A DNA stretch of 64,000 bases from an uncultured Acidobacteriota bacterium (GTDB taxonomy: Bacteria; Acidobacteriota; Terriglobia; Terriglobales; Acidobacteriaceae), in NCBI GenBank assembly GCA_903832055.1, contig CAILAC010000016.1, forward strand, positions 558,001-622,000. The letters run 5' to 3'. Made by a program: the position numbers and the translations under genes. Under the pieces are notes generated by a model, which saw only the letters and a list, made by a program, of their open reading frames with translations, ran no database searches and was not told the origin of the DNA. Shown piece by piece: positions 43,232 to 53,055 of this stretch. Within the stretch, counting starts at the first letter, position 1. The number at the start of each line of letters is the position of its first letter.

Positions 43232-44145
43232 AAAGCATTCGACGCGAGATTCTGCATAGGCCGCAGCACCGGCTTGCCCCGCTCGTTCAATTCCATCGTG
43301 CCAAACGGCGTCCGGTGATCGTGTGTGAAAAGTACCAGCCATCGCTCAGGAATCGCCCTGGCATAAAATCTTTTCCGCTCCTCGATGACCCGCAACGGAT
43401 CCAGATCATAGCCCATACCCCACGTCAGATCCACATGAGCGCTGGTTGGAATCAGGTCAGAGATATAGCAGGCCGTTTGTCCACCTGAGGTAAGATTCAC
43501 GGCCATCATCTGCGCCGTATGCCCCGGATACAGATCGACAGAGATGCCCGGCAATATCTCCTGCGGTCCATCGAGCAAAGTCATCTGCCCGCTTGCAATC
43601 AGCGGCTCATAGTTCGCCGCCATGTAACTCACGCCGTCACGCTCCAGTTGCAGCTTTCCATGCTCAACTTCGCCGCGATGGGCATAGTAGCGAGCATTTG
43701 GAAACGTCGGCACCACCGAGCCATCCGCAAGCTGAGTCGTATTCCAGCCGCAGTGGTCAAAGTGCAGATGAGAATTGATTACCACATCCACGTCTTCCAG
43801 CGGAATACCCGCCGCCGCAAAAGCAGCCGGTAAAAGCGCCTTGGCTTCGAAAATCTCCCGCGCCTTGGGCGTCAGTTTGTTTCCGATACCCGTCTCGATA
43901 ACCACCGTGTGCTTTCCATCACGAACGACTACAGTGTTGGTGCCAATCACAATGCGATTCATCGCGTCTGCCGGAGCACGCTTCTCCCAAAGCGGCTTTG
44001 GAATCACTCCAAACATGGCGCCGCCATCCAGATAGAAGCTGCCATCGGTAAGCACCGTCAGGTCAAAATCCCCCACCGTTGCGCGACCGCGAATCAGCCC
44101 CGCCTCATCCGCCACTTCTGCCTGCAATGGCGTCCCATCGCTCAT
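43228..44145 (-). CDS. MBL-fold metallo-hydrolase
   Basis: 305 residues. The metal-binding motif HLHFDH is in VVINSHLHFDHCGWN, then NARYYAHRGEVEH, then DLYPGHTAQMMAV (third-His region), and a final FTHDHRTPFG. The layout fits the AttM/quorum-quenching-like or general Zn hydrolase branch of the superfamily; the substrate is not clear. It has no signal peptide, so it is cytosolic. The start ATG 44145 overlaps the stop of the upstream S9 peptidase gene by 4 bp, which suggests co-translation. At its 3' end it overlaps marC on the other strand by 4 bp (shared CTAG). Confidence 0.87.
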   Translation of the reverse strand: MSDGTPLQAEVADEAGLIRGRATVGDFDLTVLTDGSFYLDGGAMFGVIPKPLWEKRAPADAMNRIVIGTNTVVVRDGKHTVVIETGIGNKLTPKAREIFEAKALLPAAFAAAGIPLEDVDVVINSHLHFDHCGWNTTQLADGSVVPTFPNARYYAHRGEVEHGKLQLERDGVSYMAANYEPLIASGQMTLLDGPQEILPGISVDLYPGHTAQMMAVNLTSGGQTACYISDLIPTSAHVDLTWGMGYDLDPLRVIEERKRFYARAIPERWLVLFTHDHRTPFGTMELNERGKPVLRPMQNLASNAF

Positions 44146-46415
44146 TTCGCTGCGCCTCCCGCATCAACCGGCGGCTTCAAGTACATCTCAAACTGACCCA
44201 GAATGCGGTTGAACAAGTGCGGTCGTACCTCTGTCCCAGCAATCGAATGAGTCTTGCGGGGGTAAATCTGCAGATCGTACGGAATGTTGTTCACGATTAG
44301 CTGCTGCACAAACTGAACGGTGTTCTGCATGTGCACGTTGTCGTCTCCCGTCCCATGCACCAGCAGCAAATGCCCCTTCAGCTTTGCCGCGGAGTTCACC
44401 ACAGATAGATCCTTGTAACCCGAGAGAAAGTCCGCCGGCTCGCTCATGTAGCGCTCAGTGTAAATGGAGTCATAGTTGTGCCAATCCACGACAGGAGCGA
44501 CAGACACACCGGCGCGGAACCGATCTGAATGGGTCATGGCATACAAGGTAAATGTTCCGCCCCAGCTCCAGCCCCACCAGCCCTGCCGCTTCCTGTCGAG
44601 TTGCGGATACTTGGTCAGTGCGGCATCTGCCATCGCCAGCTGATCTTCAAATTGCACTGGGCCAAAGTTATGGTAAGCGGCCTGCTGGAACGACCTTCCC
44701 CGACGACCCGTGCCGCGATTGTCCGTGTGCAGAACGGCAAACCCGTGCTGAGCCAGCACCTGATCAAAGAGAAAAGAATCACCGCCCCAGGCATGCCGCA
44801 CTGTCATCGGTCCCGGGCCACCGTAAGGATTCAAGATGAGCGGTACGCTTCCCGCATCTGACTTCCCCTCGGGCAGCAGAAGGGTTGCGTAGAGAGTCGT
44901 TCCATCCGATGCTTTCGTCTCCAGTTCCTCCGGCGCGCGCAAGTGGTAAGCCTCCATCGCCCGTGTTGACCAGAAAAGATTGCAGGCGTTTTCAACACGG
45001 CACAAGCTCACGGTTGGTGGAGTGAGGCGTGTCGAAAACTGGTCTACAAACGATCCACCGGTCGGAGCAAAGTTCCCAGTGTGGCTGCCCGGCGCAGAAG
45101 TCAAAGCCTTGCGCTCTCCCTCGAAACCAACCTGCCATATCTGTTGCTCAAGCGCATTGCCTTCATTCGAAGAGTAGTAGACCATTCGCCTGGCCTGGTC
45201 CACCCCCAGCACTGCATCCACATCAAACTCACCCTTGGTGAGTTGCCGCGCAAGTTTCAGCTGGTTCGCTGTCGGATTCGCCGCATCGTAACTGTACAAA
45301 TACAGGTGAGTATGACCATCAGCCCAACTGGTCAGGATAACTTGACCATTGGCCACCGACACATCGTACTTGTCGTCAAAGAACTGGTCGTCCTTTTGCT
45401 CCAGCACCAGCTTGCTCTGCCCGTTCGCCGCATCAGCAAAATACAGGTTCAAATGCTTGTGGTCGCGCGTGAGCGTCTCTATCCATACTGTTTTTCGATC
45501 TACCCAGCCAAAGCGCGGAATATAGTCATCCCCAGGCTTGAATCCGGCTTCAGGCGGCAGCTTCATCCAGGTTGTTTTGCCACCACTCGTTCCAGCGACT
45601 CCCACCCGCACCTCAGGGTTGGGGTCACCCGGCTGAGGATAGCGCTGCTGGTCTACCGTCGGATGCACCGGAACCCAATCCGTAATCGGATACTCCGGAA
45701 CATGAGTCTCATCCATCTGCAAAAATGCAAGCTTCGACGAATCAGGCGACCAGAAGTAGTTGCTGCGCACGTTCAGCTCTTCTTCATAGACCCAGTCCAC
45801 CTCACCGTTCATCACCGTTGGACTGTTCGTAGGCGCAGCTGCGTAGGTGGGTGTGCCAACTTCCCTCAGGTGGATTACCACCAACCCATGCTCCTTGATG
45901 AAAGACAACAGCTTGCCGTCCGGCGAGAATTTAGGGTCGTCTCCTGAGCCCACCCCACTGAATCCGATGGCCAGTCCCGTCCCCGTGCGCAGGTCATAAA
46001 TCCATAGCCGCCCGTTGGTATCAAAAAGCAGATGCGTCGAATCCGGAGCCCACAGGTAGCTCGCCTGCCCGTAGCGTGCACGGTGATCGCGATCCTTCTC
46101 GTTGCCGGTGTCATTTGAGAGCGCAGCCAGCTTCGCCCGGCTCACCAGGATGTGCGGCTTCCCACTGGCCGGATCAAGATCCACCAATTCCCCGCCATCC
46201 ATGTACGTCAGGTGTTCACCATCAGGAGACCAGGTCAGCCCCTGCGGCGCATTGCCCGTGATCGACCCATGGGCATAGATATCCTCGACACTCAGGGTCT
46301 TTCCCGCCTGGGCAACACTGCCCATTGGCTGTTCCTGGGCTCGTAAACAGGGAATGGCTGTGACAGCCCAGAAAACAAGTACCAGACTTCCAGTGGTCAA
46401 TGAACAACGATTCAA
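44142..46415 (-). CDS. Exported S9 family (DPP-IV-like) serine peptidase
   Basis: 757 residues from TTG 46415, which follows an AGAGG site and gives a normal signal peptide (TTGSLVLVFWAVTAIPCLRA). The longer frame (to 46568) adds 51 residues of no apparent sense. The N-terminal beta-propeller (DPPIV_N, about 60-510) has SPDGEHLTYMDGG and WVYEEELNVRSNYFWSPDSS, the Glu-Glu motif that binds the substrate N-terminus in DPP-IV. The alpha/beta hydrolase part has the nucleophile in GWSWGG (Ser617), Asp in HGTGDDNVH, and His in YPRKTHSIAG. It is likely a dipeptidyl-peptidase releasing dipeptides in the periplasm or outside. It overlaps the MBL gene. Confidence 0.92.
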   Translation of the reverse strand: MNRCSLTTGSLVLVFWAVTAIPCLRAQEQPMGSVAQAGKTLSVEDIYAHGSITGNAPQGLTWSPDGEHLTYMDGGELVDLDPASGKPHILVSRAKLAALSNDTGNEKDRDHRARYGQASYLWAPDSTHLLFDTNGRLWIYDLRTGTGLAIGFSGVGSGDDPKFSPDGKLLSFIKEHGLVVIHLREVGTPTYAAAPTNSPTVMNGEVDWVYEEELNVRSNYFWSPDSSKLAFLQMDETHVPEYPITDWVPVHPTVDQQRYPQPGDPNPEVRVGVAGTSGGKTTWMKLPPEAGFKPGDDYIPRFGWVDRKTVWIETLTRDHKHLNLYFADAANGQSKLVLEQKDDQFFDDKYDVSVANGQVILTSWADGHTHLYLYSYDAANPTANQLKLARQLTKGEFDVDAVLGVDQARRMVYYSSNEGNALEQQIWQVGFEGERKALTSAPGSHTGNFAPTGGSFVDQFSTRLTPPTVSLCRVENACNLFWSTRAMEAYHLRAPEELETKASDGTTLYATLLLPEGKSDAGSVPLILNPYGGPGPMTVRHAWGGDSFLFDQVLAQHGFAVLHTDNRGTGRRGRSFQQAAYHNFGPVQFEDQLAMADAALTKYPQLDRKRQGWWGWSWGGTFTLYAMTHSDRFRAGVSVAPVVDWHNYDSIYTERYMSEPADFLSGYKDLSVVNSAAKLKGHLLLVHGTGDDNVHMQNTVQFVQQLIVNNIPYDLQIYPRKTHSIAGTEVRPHLFNRILGQFEMYLKPPVDAGGAAK

Positions 46416-46586
46416 GACATGGCCTCTTCTGAAGACACGCTGACGCCAGCCAATATCGCACAGTCTGTGAGCGAGTCTACGTGGGCAGTGTATCGCAGCG
46501 CCCTTGCTCCGCAGCAAGAGCGGCAAACGATACAGTTTCAGTGGGAAAACATCGCACCCATTCACCAAAACCGTTCGGAAGCGAGT

Positions 46587-48251
46587 TCAATGCCCACCGC
46601 CGCCTCGTCCACCCTTGACCTTGCCCATCAGAAAGACAAACGGAACCATCAGCCCCATCGCGACGGCAAAGCAAAGCACAACATCAAGATATGAGAGCAT
46701 CGTCGCGTGCAAAATCAGCTGACGCATCACCGGTCCCTGGGCCATCGCTCTGCCCTGCGTCAGCGAATAAGCCATCCCGCCTTTGTCATGCAGATACCGC
46801 GCCATGATCGCCGCTTCATTTTGCAGTGAAGCTGAATTAGGCGTCAGGTGGTCAACAAGGCGATGCTGGTGATATTGGGCGCGCCGCGCCAGCACCGTCA
46901 CCAAGAACGCAGTTCCGACGCTACCCCCGATATTGCGCGCCAGGTTGGTCAATCCGCTGATGTCGTTACTCTTGTCCTGCGGCATTCCTGCATACGAGAT
47001 GGTGCTGATCGGCACAAACAGAAACGCCAGCCCTGAGGCCTGAAACACTCGAAGCAGGACGATATAGCCATAGTTCACATCAAGGTACAGGTTGTGCATG
47101 CAAAACAGCGCAACCGAAGACGACAAGAAGCCGTAACCGACCAAAATCCGCGCATCCACCTTGGCAATCAAAAATCCCACCAGGGGCATCAGCAACATAA
47201 TGCCGAGACCTCCCGGCGAAATGACCATCCCAGCCTGCTCCGCCGTATACCCCAGCATCGATTGCACAAACTGCGGAATCAGCACCGTCGATCCAAACAG
47301 GCAGAATCCAAGCACAAACATCAGCAGGAATGAAACCGCGAAGTTACGCTTCTTGAACAGCGTCAGATCCAAAATCGGCTTATGCCCCGCCCGGATCTGC
47401 CGAACCTCCCAGAAAATGAGCGCCGTCAAGGACGAAACACACAACACGATAAAGGTTGTGATGAGCCGTGAGCCAAACCAATCCTCTTCCTGCCCCTTGT
47501 CCAGTACAAATTCCAGCGACCCAAAGCCGATCGCAAGCAGCGCGAAACCAAGGAAGTCAAGATTGAGCCCCTTCTTCTGCATCTCCTTCACTTGCTGCAC
47601 AATATGTGGCGGATCTTCGACGATACGGTTGGTGAGGTAAAGCGAAATGATCGCTACCGGCACATTGATATAGAAAATCCAGCGCCAGTCAAAATTGTCA
47701 GTAATATAGCCACCCAGCGTAGGACCGATTGCAGGCGCGCACACCACCGCGATGCCGTAGATAGCAAATGCCTTGCCGCGATCCTTTGGCTCAAAAGTAT
47801 CCGCCAGAATTGCCTGTTCGCTTGGAGCAAGTCCTCCGCCGCCCGCGCCCTGCAGGATGCGGAAGAAGATCAGCAGCGGCAGCGAGGGCGCCAGCCCGCA
47901 CAGAGCCGAGCTCAACCCAAACAGCAGCACGCAGATCATGTAAAAGCGCTTCCGCCCCATGAACGTCGTCAGATAAGCCGACATCGGCAGGATGACGGCG
48001 TTCGCCACCAGGTAGCTTGTCAGCACCCATGTAGCTTCATCTGCCGAGGCTCCCAGCCCTCCGGCAATATGAGGCAATGCCACGTTTGCGATGGAAGTGT
48101 CCAGCACCTCCATGAAGGTGGCAAGGGTGACCGTCAGAGCCACCGCCCAGCGGTTCGCACGCGGCTTCCACACCGTCGTTGGAGCATGGGACGGCGTTCT
48201 GAGCGAGGATGAAGTCACCGAAAGCGGAGAAGTCTGTGATGCGGCATTCAT
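46587..48251 (-). CDS. DHA2-type (EmrB/QacA) MFS efflux transporter
   Basis: About 554 residues with 14 predicted membrane segments. The family motif C is in the fifth segment region (APAIGPTLGGYITDNFDWRWIFYINVPV, nearly identical to EmrB). The N-terminus has TLATFMEVLDTSIANVALPHIAGGLGAS, and SEQAILADTFEPKDRGKAFAI is the conserved loop. It is a proton-driven exporter for hydrophobic toxic compounds. GTG 48260 is in frame with ATG 48251, which I prefer. No EmrA-like adaptor or TetR regulator is next to it. The C-terminus is Gly/Lys-rich. Confidence 0.93.
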   Translation of the reverse strand: MNAASQTSPLSVTSSSLRTPSHAPTTVWKPRANRWAVALTVTLATFMEVLDTSIANVALPHIAGGLGASADEATWVLTSYLVANAVILPMSAYLTTFMGRKRFYMICVLLFGLSSALCGLAPSLPLLIFFRILQGAGGGGLAPSEQAILADTFEPKDRGKAFAIYGIAVVCAPAIGPTLGGYITDNFDWRWIFYINVPVAIISLYLTNRIVEDPPHIVQQVKEMQKKGLNLDFLGFALLAIGFGSLEFVLDKGQEEDWFGSRLITTFIVLCVSSLTALIFWEVRQIRAGHKPILDLTLFKKRNFAVSFLLMFVLGFCLFGSTVLIPQFVQSMLGYTAEQAGMVISPGGLGIMLLMPLVGFLIAKVDARILVGYGFLSSSVALFCMHNLYLDVNYGYIVLLRVFQASGLAFLFVPISTISYAGMPQDKSNDISGLTNLARNIGGSVGTAFLVTVLARRAQYHQHRLVDHLTPNSASLQNEAAIMARYLHDKGGMAYSLTQGRAMAQGPVMRQLILHATMLSYLDVVLCFAVAMGLMVPFVFLMGKVKGGRGGGGH

Positions 48252-48374
48252 GGAGGTCACAGTATAGAGACTGGCATCCCCCGTGGCGATTCAGAAAATC
48301 CCCCGCCGTGCGCCTGATGAAAGCTTTTGCTACACTTTGTGACACTGCCCGTCGCAATCCTGGAGACGGCGTTG

Positions 48375-49190
48375 ATGGAGAAGATGGAGAAACTCGCGAA
48401 CGAAACGAAACAACTGGCACGCTTGCAGACGGTGGAGCTCGAACGGACACGGCTGACAGCCGCTCTGAAGGCGCTCCCAGGAGAACTGGCAGCAGCGGAT
48501 TCGCAGTTGAAAGCAGCCCAGAAACGCGTGTCCGATACTGACGCCGGCTTGAAGCGCGAAGAGTTGCTACGCGCCTCCCTCGAGCTTGAGATTGCTGGCC
48601 TCCGGAGCAAAGCCGCCCGCCATCGAGACCAGCTCAACTCCGCCAAAAACGCCGCACAGGCCACCGCACTGGAACACGAAATCTCCTTCGCAGAGACAGA
48701 GATCAGCCGCCTCGAAGACCGCGAACTCACCAGTATGGAAGACACCGAGCGGCTCGAGATAGAACGCTCCAAAGCCATTGAACTCGCCGCAAAACTCACC
48801 GAGACGACCGGGTTGATTCGGGCGCGCATCGGCGAACAGGACCTCGAGTTCCGCGAACAACTCGCCGCCTACAAGATTGAGCGCGAAAGCCTCCGCGCAG
48901 AACTTGCATCGTGGGAAGACGGCTCGAAATTGGCCCACTTTGACCGCATCGCGTCGATGCGCGGCACCGGCCTCGCCCGGGCCGACGGCCAGCAGTGTTC
49001 AGGCTGCCGCATGGGCATCCGCCCCCAGGTCTGGAATCAGTTACGAGACGGCGCAGTCCTGCCCTGCGAATCCTGTAGTCGAATCCTCTACTACGATCCA
49101 GCGATGGCACCCGCACCCACAAAATCGCCCTTGCCGATCCAAAGCGATCTCGGCGGCAACAGCATCAAGCGCAAGCAAGCAGGAGCCTGA
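48375..49190 (+). CDS. C4-type zinc-ribbon protein with long coiled coil
   Basis: 271 residues from ATG 48375. A long coiled-coil hairpin fills about residues 1-190 (charged heptads such as TVELERTRLTAALKALPGELAAADSQ). A C-terminal zinc ribbon follows: CSGCRMGIRPQVWNQL, then LPCESCSRILYY, giving four Cys ligands. The family (zf-RING_7/CT398-like) is common in bacteria; a link to flagellar or secretion assembly has been proposed for the chlamydial member, but the general role is not known. Upstream the start has GGAGACGGCG. The nucleotidase gene begins 3 bp after its stop, so they form one operon. Confidence 0.87.
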   Translation: MEKMEKLANETKQLARLQTVELERTRLTAALKALPGELAAADSQLKAAQKRVSDTDAGLKREELLRASLELEIAGLRSKAARHRDQLNSAKNAAQATALEHEISFAETEISRLEDRELTSMEDTERLEIERSKAIELAAKLTETTGLIRARIGEQDLEFREQLAAYKIERESLRAELASWEDGSKLAHFDRIASMRGTGLARADGQQCSGCRMGIRPQVWNQLRDGAVLPCESCSRILYYDPAMAPAPTKSPLPIQSDLGGNSIKRKQAGA

Positions 49191-49193
49191 ACC

Positions 49194-49724
49194 GTGCAAC
49201 GCATCTGCGTCGATATGGATGAGGTAATGGCCGATACCCTCGGCGAACACCTGCGCCGCTACAACGAAGCTTTTGACGAAAAGATCGCCACCGACGACCT
49301 CTGGGGCAAGGGCCTCTGGGACATTGTTTCCCAGGAGCGCCTGCCCCACCTGCGCGCCATTCTCGATGCCGAAGACTTCTTTGAAGACCTGCCGCTCATG
49401 CCTGACGCTGCTGAGGTTCTGCGCAAGCTCTCCTCCCGCTTCGAGGTCTTCATTGCAACCCAGGCCATGTCCGTGCCAAACTCCTTCGGCCCCAAATACC
49501 GCTGGTTGCAGAGGCATTTCCCCTTCCTGCCGCCCTCTCACTACGTCTTCTGTGGAGACAAGAGCATCCTCCGCGCCGACTTCCTTATCGACGACATGCC
49601 CAGAAACCTGTTGCGCTTTTCAGGCACAGGCATCCTGTACTCGGCGCCGCATAACTTAGCGAGTGAGGGTTTTGTGCGTGTCGCCAACTGGCAGGAAGTG
49701 GCGGCGTTTTTCGCCGACAAATAG
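49194..49724 (+). CDS. 5'(3')-deoxyribonucleotidase, HAD superfamily (NT5C type)
   Basis: 176 residues from GTG 49194. The HAD nucleophile motif is VDMDEVMAD (Asp7, Asp9), followed by a helical cap. Motif II is FIATQAMSVPNS, and the later SILRADFLIDDMPRNLLRF is the family's Lys/Asp-Asp end. It matches NT5C-like enzymes that dephosphorylate deoxynucleoside monophosphates, a pool-balancing role. It is cytosolic. It begins 3 bp after the zinc-ribbon gene, so is translationally coupled to it; I know no functional link between the two. Confidence 0.87.
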   Translation: MQRICVDMDEVMADTLGEHLRRYNEAFDEKIATDDLWGKGLWDIVSQERLPHLRAILDAEDFFEDLPLMPDAAEVLRKLSSRFEVFIATQAMSVPNSFGPKYRWLQRHFPFLPPSHYVFCGDKSILRADFLIDDMPRNLLRFSGTGILYSAPHNLASEGFVRVANWQEVAAFFADK

Positions 49725-49774
49725 CCGGGAAAGACGCCGCCACGCGTGGGTGAAATCAGGATGTGTGCCAGTCG

Positions 49775-50521
49775 CTACTTGCCCACTGGGCGGGTTGCAG
49801 CGACCAGGTTTCTGGCGGGCATGGAGGGACCAAGTGGCCGCAATTGCATCGCAGGCTGCGCAACCGGAGGCTGATGCATTGTCACAATGAGCGCCACCGC
49901 CGAAGACTTGCCCACACACAGGTACGCATGTGGAGTACTCGCATCGAAATACACCGCATCGCCGGTTTCCATCTGCGAAACCTGGTCGCCGTGCCGAATC
50001 TCAAGTTCGCCCTGCAGCACATACAAGAACTCAAAGCCGGCATGAACATGCGGACGTATATCCTGACCCTTCTTGAGGGGGACGAACTCGGCAAAGTACG
50101 GGTCCATCAGACGATCCGGAACCTGATATCCAAGGCTTTCAAAGAAATAGGTGGGATCCTCCACACCGGTCTGCGGCAACCGTACCCGCTCCTTGCGACG
50201 GTGAACCCGGAAGAGTGACTGCGGCTCAGGGTCAAAGAAGTAGGTAAGATCCTTTGAAAACACCATCGCAATCCGAGCAAGGTTGCGCAGTGTCGGCACC
50301 ACTCGACCCGTCTCCAACTGAGAAAGGAAGCTGGCTGACAGGCCCGTATGGCGGCCAAGTTCCACCAGCCCCATCGATTTCTTCAGGCGCAAGCGCTTGA
50401 TGCGTTCTCCAATGCGCTTCTCCGAGATAAAAATCTCTGCGGTTTCAGTATCAATCTGGGCTGGCTGTGCGATCGATCCAACCGCCAGGCTGTCAATGCG
50501 AACTGCTGCTGCTTCACTCAT
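49775..50521 (-). CDS. XRE family regulator with C-terminal cupin domain
   Basis: 248 residues. The helix-turn-helix is at about 35-95 (RIKRLRLKKSMGLVELGRHTGLSASFLSQLETGRVVPTLRNLARIA). A linker follows, then a cupin beta-barrel at about 150-225 (DIRPHVHAGFEFLYVLQGELEIRHGDQVSQMETGDAVYFDASTPHAY) with the usual HxH and later His metal or ligand residues. This type (PuuR/SutR-like) senses a small molecule in the cupin and usually represses nearby catabolic genes. The divergent gene starting at 50662 is a TIGR01777 epimerase, so the 140 bp between may hold its operator. I saw no clear inverted repeat there. Confidence 0.87.
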   Translation of the reverse strand: MSEAAAVRIDSLAVGSIAQPAQIDTETAEIFISEKRIGERIKRLRLKKSMGLVELGRHTGLSASFLSQLETGRVVPTLRNLARIAMVFSKDLTYFFDPEPQSLFRVHRRKERVRLPQTGVEDPTYFFESLGYQVPDRLMDPYFAEFVPLKKGQDIRPHVHAGFEFLYVLQGELEIRHGDQVSQMETGDAVYFDASTPHAYLCVGKSSAVALIVTMHQPPVAQPAMQLRPLGPSMPARNLVAATRPVGK

Positions 50522-50661
50522 GGCGTATTCTTTGTCTCCAACCTATTGATGCTGATACTACGAGTTTTGTTGCTAAAATCAAAAAACTTTCTTGCGACAC
50601 CAAATCAAATCCGTAGAAACTTCATCCAAGCGTATGGTTGAAGTACTTCCAGGAAGGTGCC

Positions 50662-51612
50662 GTGGATTCCCAAACCGATAAAAAAAGTTCGCAAAGCGCA
50701 GAAAATACCATCCTGCTGAGCGGGGCATCCGGAATGCTGGGCACTTCGCTGGCTCAGGCCTTGCGCCAGCAGGGAGCCACCGTTTGCCGCCTGGTGCGTC
50801 GACCAACTCAGGCATCCGACGAACTCACATGGAATCCCGATGCCTCCATCGGCATCATTGACCAGGACAGTCTTGATGCCATACAACCGACCGCCGCCGT
50901 CCATCTCTCCGGAGCCAACGTCGCCAGTCACCGCTGGACCGCTGCCTACAAGCAGCAAATGCGCGATAGCCGCGTCAGAACCACCCAGGTCCTCGCCGAA
51001 TCCCTCGCCCGCATGAAACAGCCGCCCAGAGTACTCGTAATTGCCTCCGCCGTCGGATTCTACGGCGACCGCGGCGATACGATTCTCGATGAAACGTCAA
51101 ACCCCGGTGAAGGCTTCTTTCCCGAACTATGCACCGCCTGGGAAGCCGCCAGTCGCCTGGCAGAAGACGCCGGCATCCGCGTCGTTCACCTGCGCTTGGG
51201 CATGGTCATCGGCCGCAATGCCGGCGCGATGGCCCGACTGGCGCCCCTGTTCCGGCTGGGATTAGGTGGCCGTCTCGGCAACGGTCGTCAGTGGATGAGT
51301 TGGATAAGCGAATCCGATGCTTTGCGCACCATCCTCTTTGCCCTGAGCAACGACACCCTGTCTGGGCCCGTCAATGCCGTGGCTCCCGAACCGGTAACCA
51401 ACACCACCTTCACCCGCCAACTCGGCCGCGCCGTCCACCGGCCAGCAATCCTTCCCGCACCCGCCTTTGCGCTGCGACTTGCTTTCGGTGAAATGGCCGA
51501 TGAAGCGCTCCTTGCCAGCACCCGTGCCGTTCCGGTGAGACTCCTAGATGCAGGTTTCGTCTTTGAGCACCCGAACATTACGCAAGCCTTCGCCGCCGCC
51601 CTGGCCCCGTAA
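50662..51612 (+). CDS. TIGR01777 family NAD-dependent epimerase-like protein
   Basis: 316 residues from GTG 50662, preceded by AGGAAGG. The Rossmann motif ILLSGASGMLGTSLAQALRQQG is at the start, VHLSGANVASHRWT and VIASAVGFYGDRGD follow, and MSWISESDALRTILFAL plus GPVNAVAPEPVTNTTFTRQLG are the family's C-terminal hallmarks. The group (YfcH and related) is an atypical SDR of unknown substrate; a role in lipid, cell-division or carotenoid-side pathways has been discussed but none is general. It may share an operator region with the divergent cupin regulator. Confidence 0.9.
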   Translation: MDSQTDKKSSQSAENTILLSGASGMLGTSLAQALRQQGATVCRLVRRPTQASDELTWNPDASIGIIDQDSLDAIQPTAAVHLSGANVASHRWTAAYKQQMRDSRVRTTQVLAESLARMKQPPRVLVIASAVGFYGDRGDTILDETSNPGEGFFPELCTAWEAASRLAEDAGIRVVHLRLGMVIGRNAGAMARLAPLFRLGLGGRLGNGRQWMSWISESDALRTILFALSNDTLSGPVNAVAPEPVTNTTFTRQLGRAVHRPAILPAPAFALRLAFGEMADEALLASTRAVPVRLLDAGFVFEHPNITQAFAAALAP

Positions 51613-51670
51613 TGCGCTCAACCAAAGACTTCAGCAACTTTCGCAGTCCGCTTCGATAGACTGTTTTGGG

Positions 51671-52789
51671 ATGACATTCGCCTTAAAGACAAATTCGGCA
51701 GCACCCGGCGTTGTTGCCTTGCTCGTTCTAGCAGGCGCACTTGCGCTCTCCGGCTGCGGAACCCCCGGAGCGCCCCAGCCTCCCTCGCTCGACCTTCCAG
51801 AAAAAGTCACTGATCTTACCGCCGTCCGCGCCGGCCAGATTGTCACTCTGCACTGGACCACCCCCAGAAAGAACACAGACCATCTGCTGATTCAAAAGCA
51901 GATCCAAGCTACAATTTGCCGGCGCGAAGATTCGATGACCTGCCAGCCTGTCGGCAAGATTCAGCTCGATCCCGGTTCCGAAGGTTCATACCGCGACAAC
52001 CTTACAGAAACCCTCGTCTCCGGCCAACCTCACCCTTCAACCTATTTTGTTGAACTTGGAAATAAATCCGGGCACTCGGCTGGCCCATCAAATCCCGCGA
52101 CGATTCTCCTCGGAGCAGCTCCACCTCCAATCGAGAGCCTGACCGCCGAGGTTCGCGCAAATGGCGTAGCCCTCCACTGGCAGGCAGGCCAGTCCACAGC
52201 AGTCCGGCTCCACCGCCGCCTGATTTCAGCCACAACCGAAAAAAAATCAAAAGCAAGTCTCACCAGTGCCCCGGCCGAATCCCCTTCGCTCGACCTGTTC
52301 GTTGACCCTGCCTCAACCGTTCCAATCCAGGAAGGACTGGCCGGCGCACTCGACGCCACCGTCCACTTTGGCCAGACCTACGAATACACCGCACAACGCG
52401 TACAACGTCTTACCGTAGATGCCGGGCAGCTTGAGTTGGCCAGCGAGCTCTCAAGCCCAGTCCGTATCGACGTCATCGATACCTTTCCCCCCGCCGTTCC
52501 CCAGGAGCTGGCAGCAGTCCTGGTCACCGAAGACAAGACGATCGACCTCTCCTGGCAGCCCGTTTCAGATGATGACCTGGCCGGCTACATCGTCTATCGG
52601 ACGGCAGGCACCGAGGGTGAACCATCCTGGCAGCGCATCTCCGGCCCCAAACCAGTCACAGGCCCCGCCTTCCGCGATGTAACCGTCGAGGTGGGTCATA
52701 GCTATCGCTACGCCGTCAGCGCCATCGACCAGACCGGTCATGAGAGCGAGCGCTCCTCGCCGGCCCAGGAATCCGTTCCCAATCCTTGA
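51671..52789 (+). CDS. Lipoprotein with fibronectin type III domains
   Basis: 372 residues from ATG 51671. The lipoprotein signal peptide ends LALSGC (Cys29), with Gly-Thr-Pro after it. Three fibronectin-III-like beta-sandwich units follow (about 45-145, 150-255, 270-372). The last is clearest: LVTEDKTIDLSWQPVSDDDLAGYIVYRTAGTEG... SYRYAVSAIDQTGHESERSSP. Fn3 domains serve as spacers or protein contacts; no enzyme domain is seen. It would be anchored to the outer or inner membrane. The upstream frame (to 51548) lies inside the epimerase gene and is not needed. Confidence 0.83.
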   Translation: MTFALKTNSAAPGVVALLVLAGALALSGCGTPGAPQPPSLDLPEKVTDLTAVRAGQIVTLHWTTPRKNTDHLLIQKQIQATICRREDSMTCQPVGKIQLDPGSEGSYRDNLTETLVSGQPHPSTYFVELGNKSGHSAGPSNPATILLGAAPPPIESLTAEVRANGVALHWQAGQSTAVRLHRRLISATTEKKSKASLTSAPAESPSLDLFVDPASTVPIQEGLAGALDATVHFGQTYEYTAQRVQRLTVDAGQLELASELSSPVRIDVIDTFPPAVPQELAAVLVTEDKTIDLSWQPVSDDDLAGYIVYRTAGTEGEPSWQRISGPKPVTGPAFRDVTVEVGHSYRYAVSAIDQTGHESERSSPAQESVPNP

Positions 52790-52986
52790 TCAACTCAATC
52801 AGAACGAGCGATTTCGAGGTTTGAATGCGATATTGATCCGGCCAAAGTCTCAGTCGAATGCTCATTCCCGGTCTGGGCCCACACAGCAACTCCGTTCACT
52901 GTCAGCACGACTTGGTTTTGATTGGCGGCGCTGTCACCATTTGGCCCTTTGAGACATCCAAAAGAGGCGTACACTAGGCGGCATAG

Positions 52987-53003
52987 GGTCAGATTTTGAC
53001 CCG
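52987..53003. promoter_or_regulatory. 17-bp inverted repeat upstream of transaldolase gene
   Basis: GGGTCA (52987-52992) and TGACCC (52998-53003) form a 6-bp perfect inverted repeat around a 5-bp AT-rich spacer. It lies 53 bp before the transaldolase start, where an operator could act. No regulator is linked to it, so its role is unproven. Confidence 0.3.
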
Positions 53004-53055
53004 AGAGATCGTGCTGGCCTGCTGGCCTAAATTCTTCATCCCACCGGAGGTTCGA

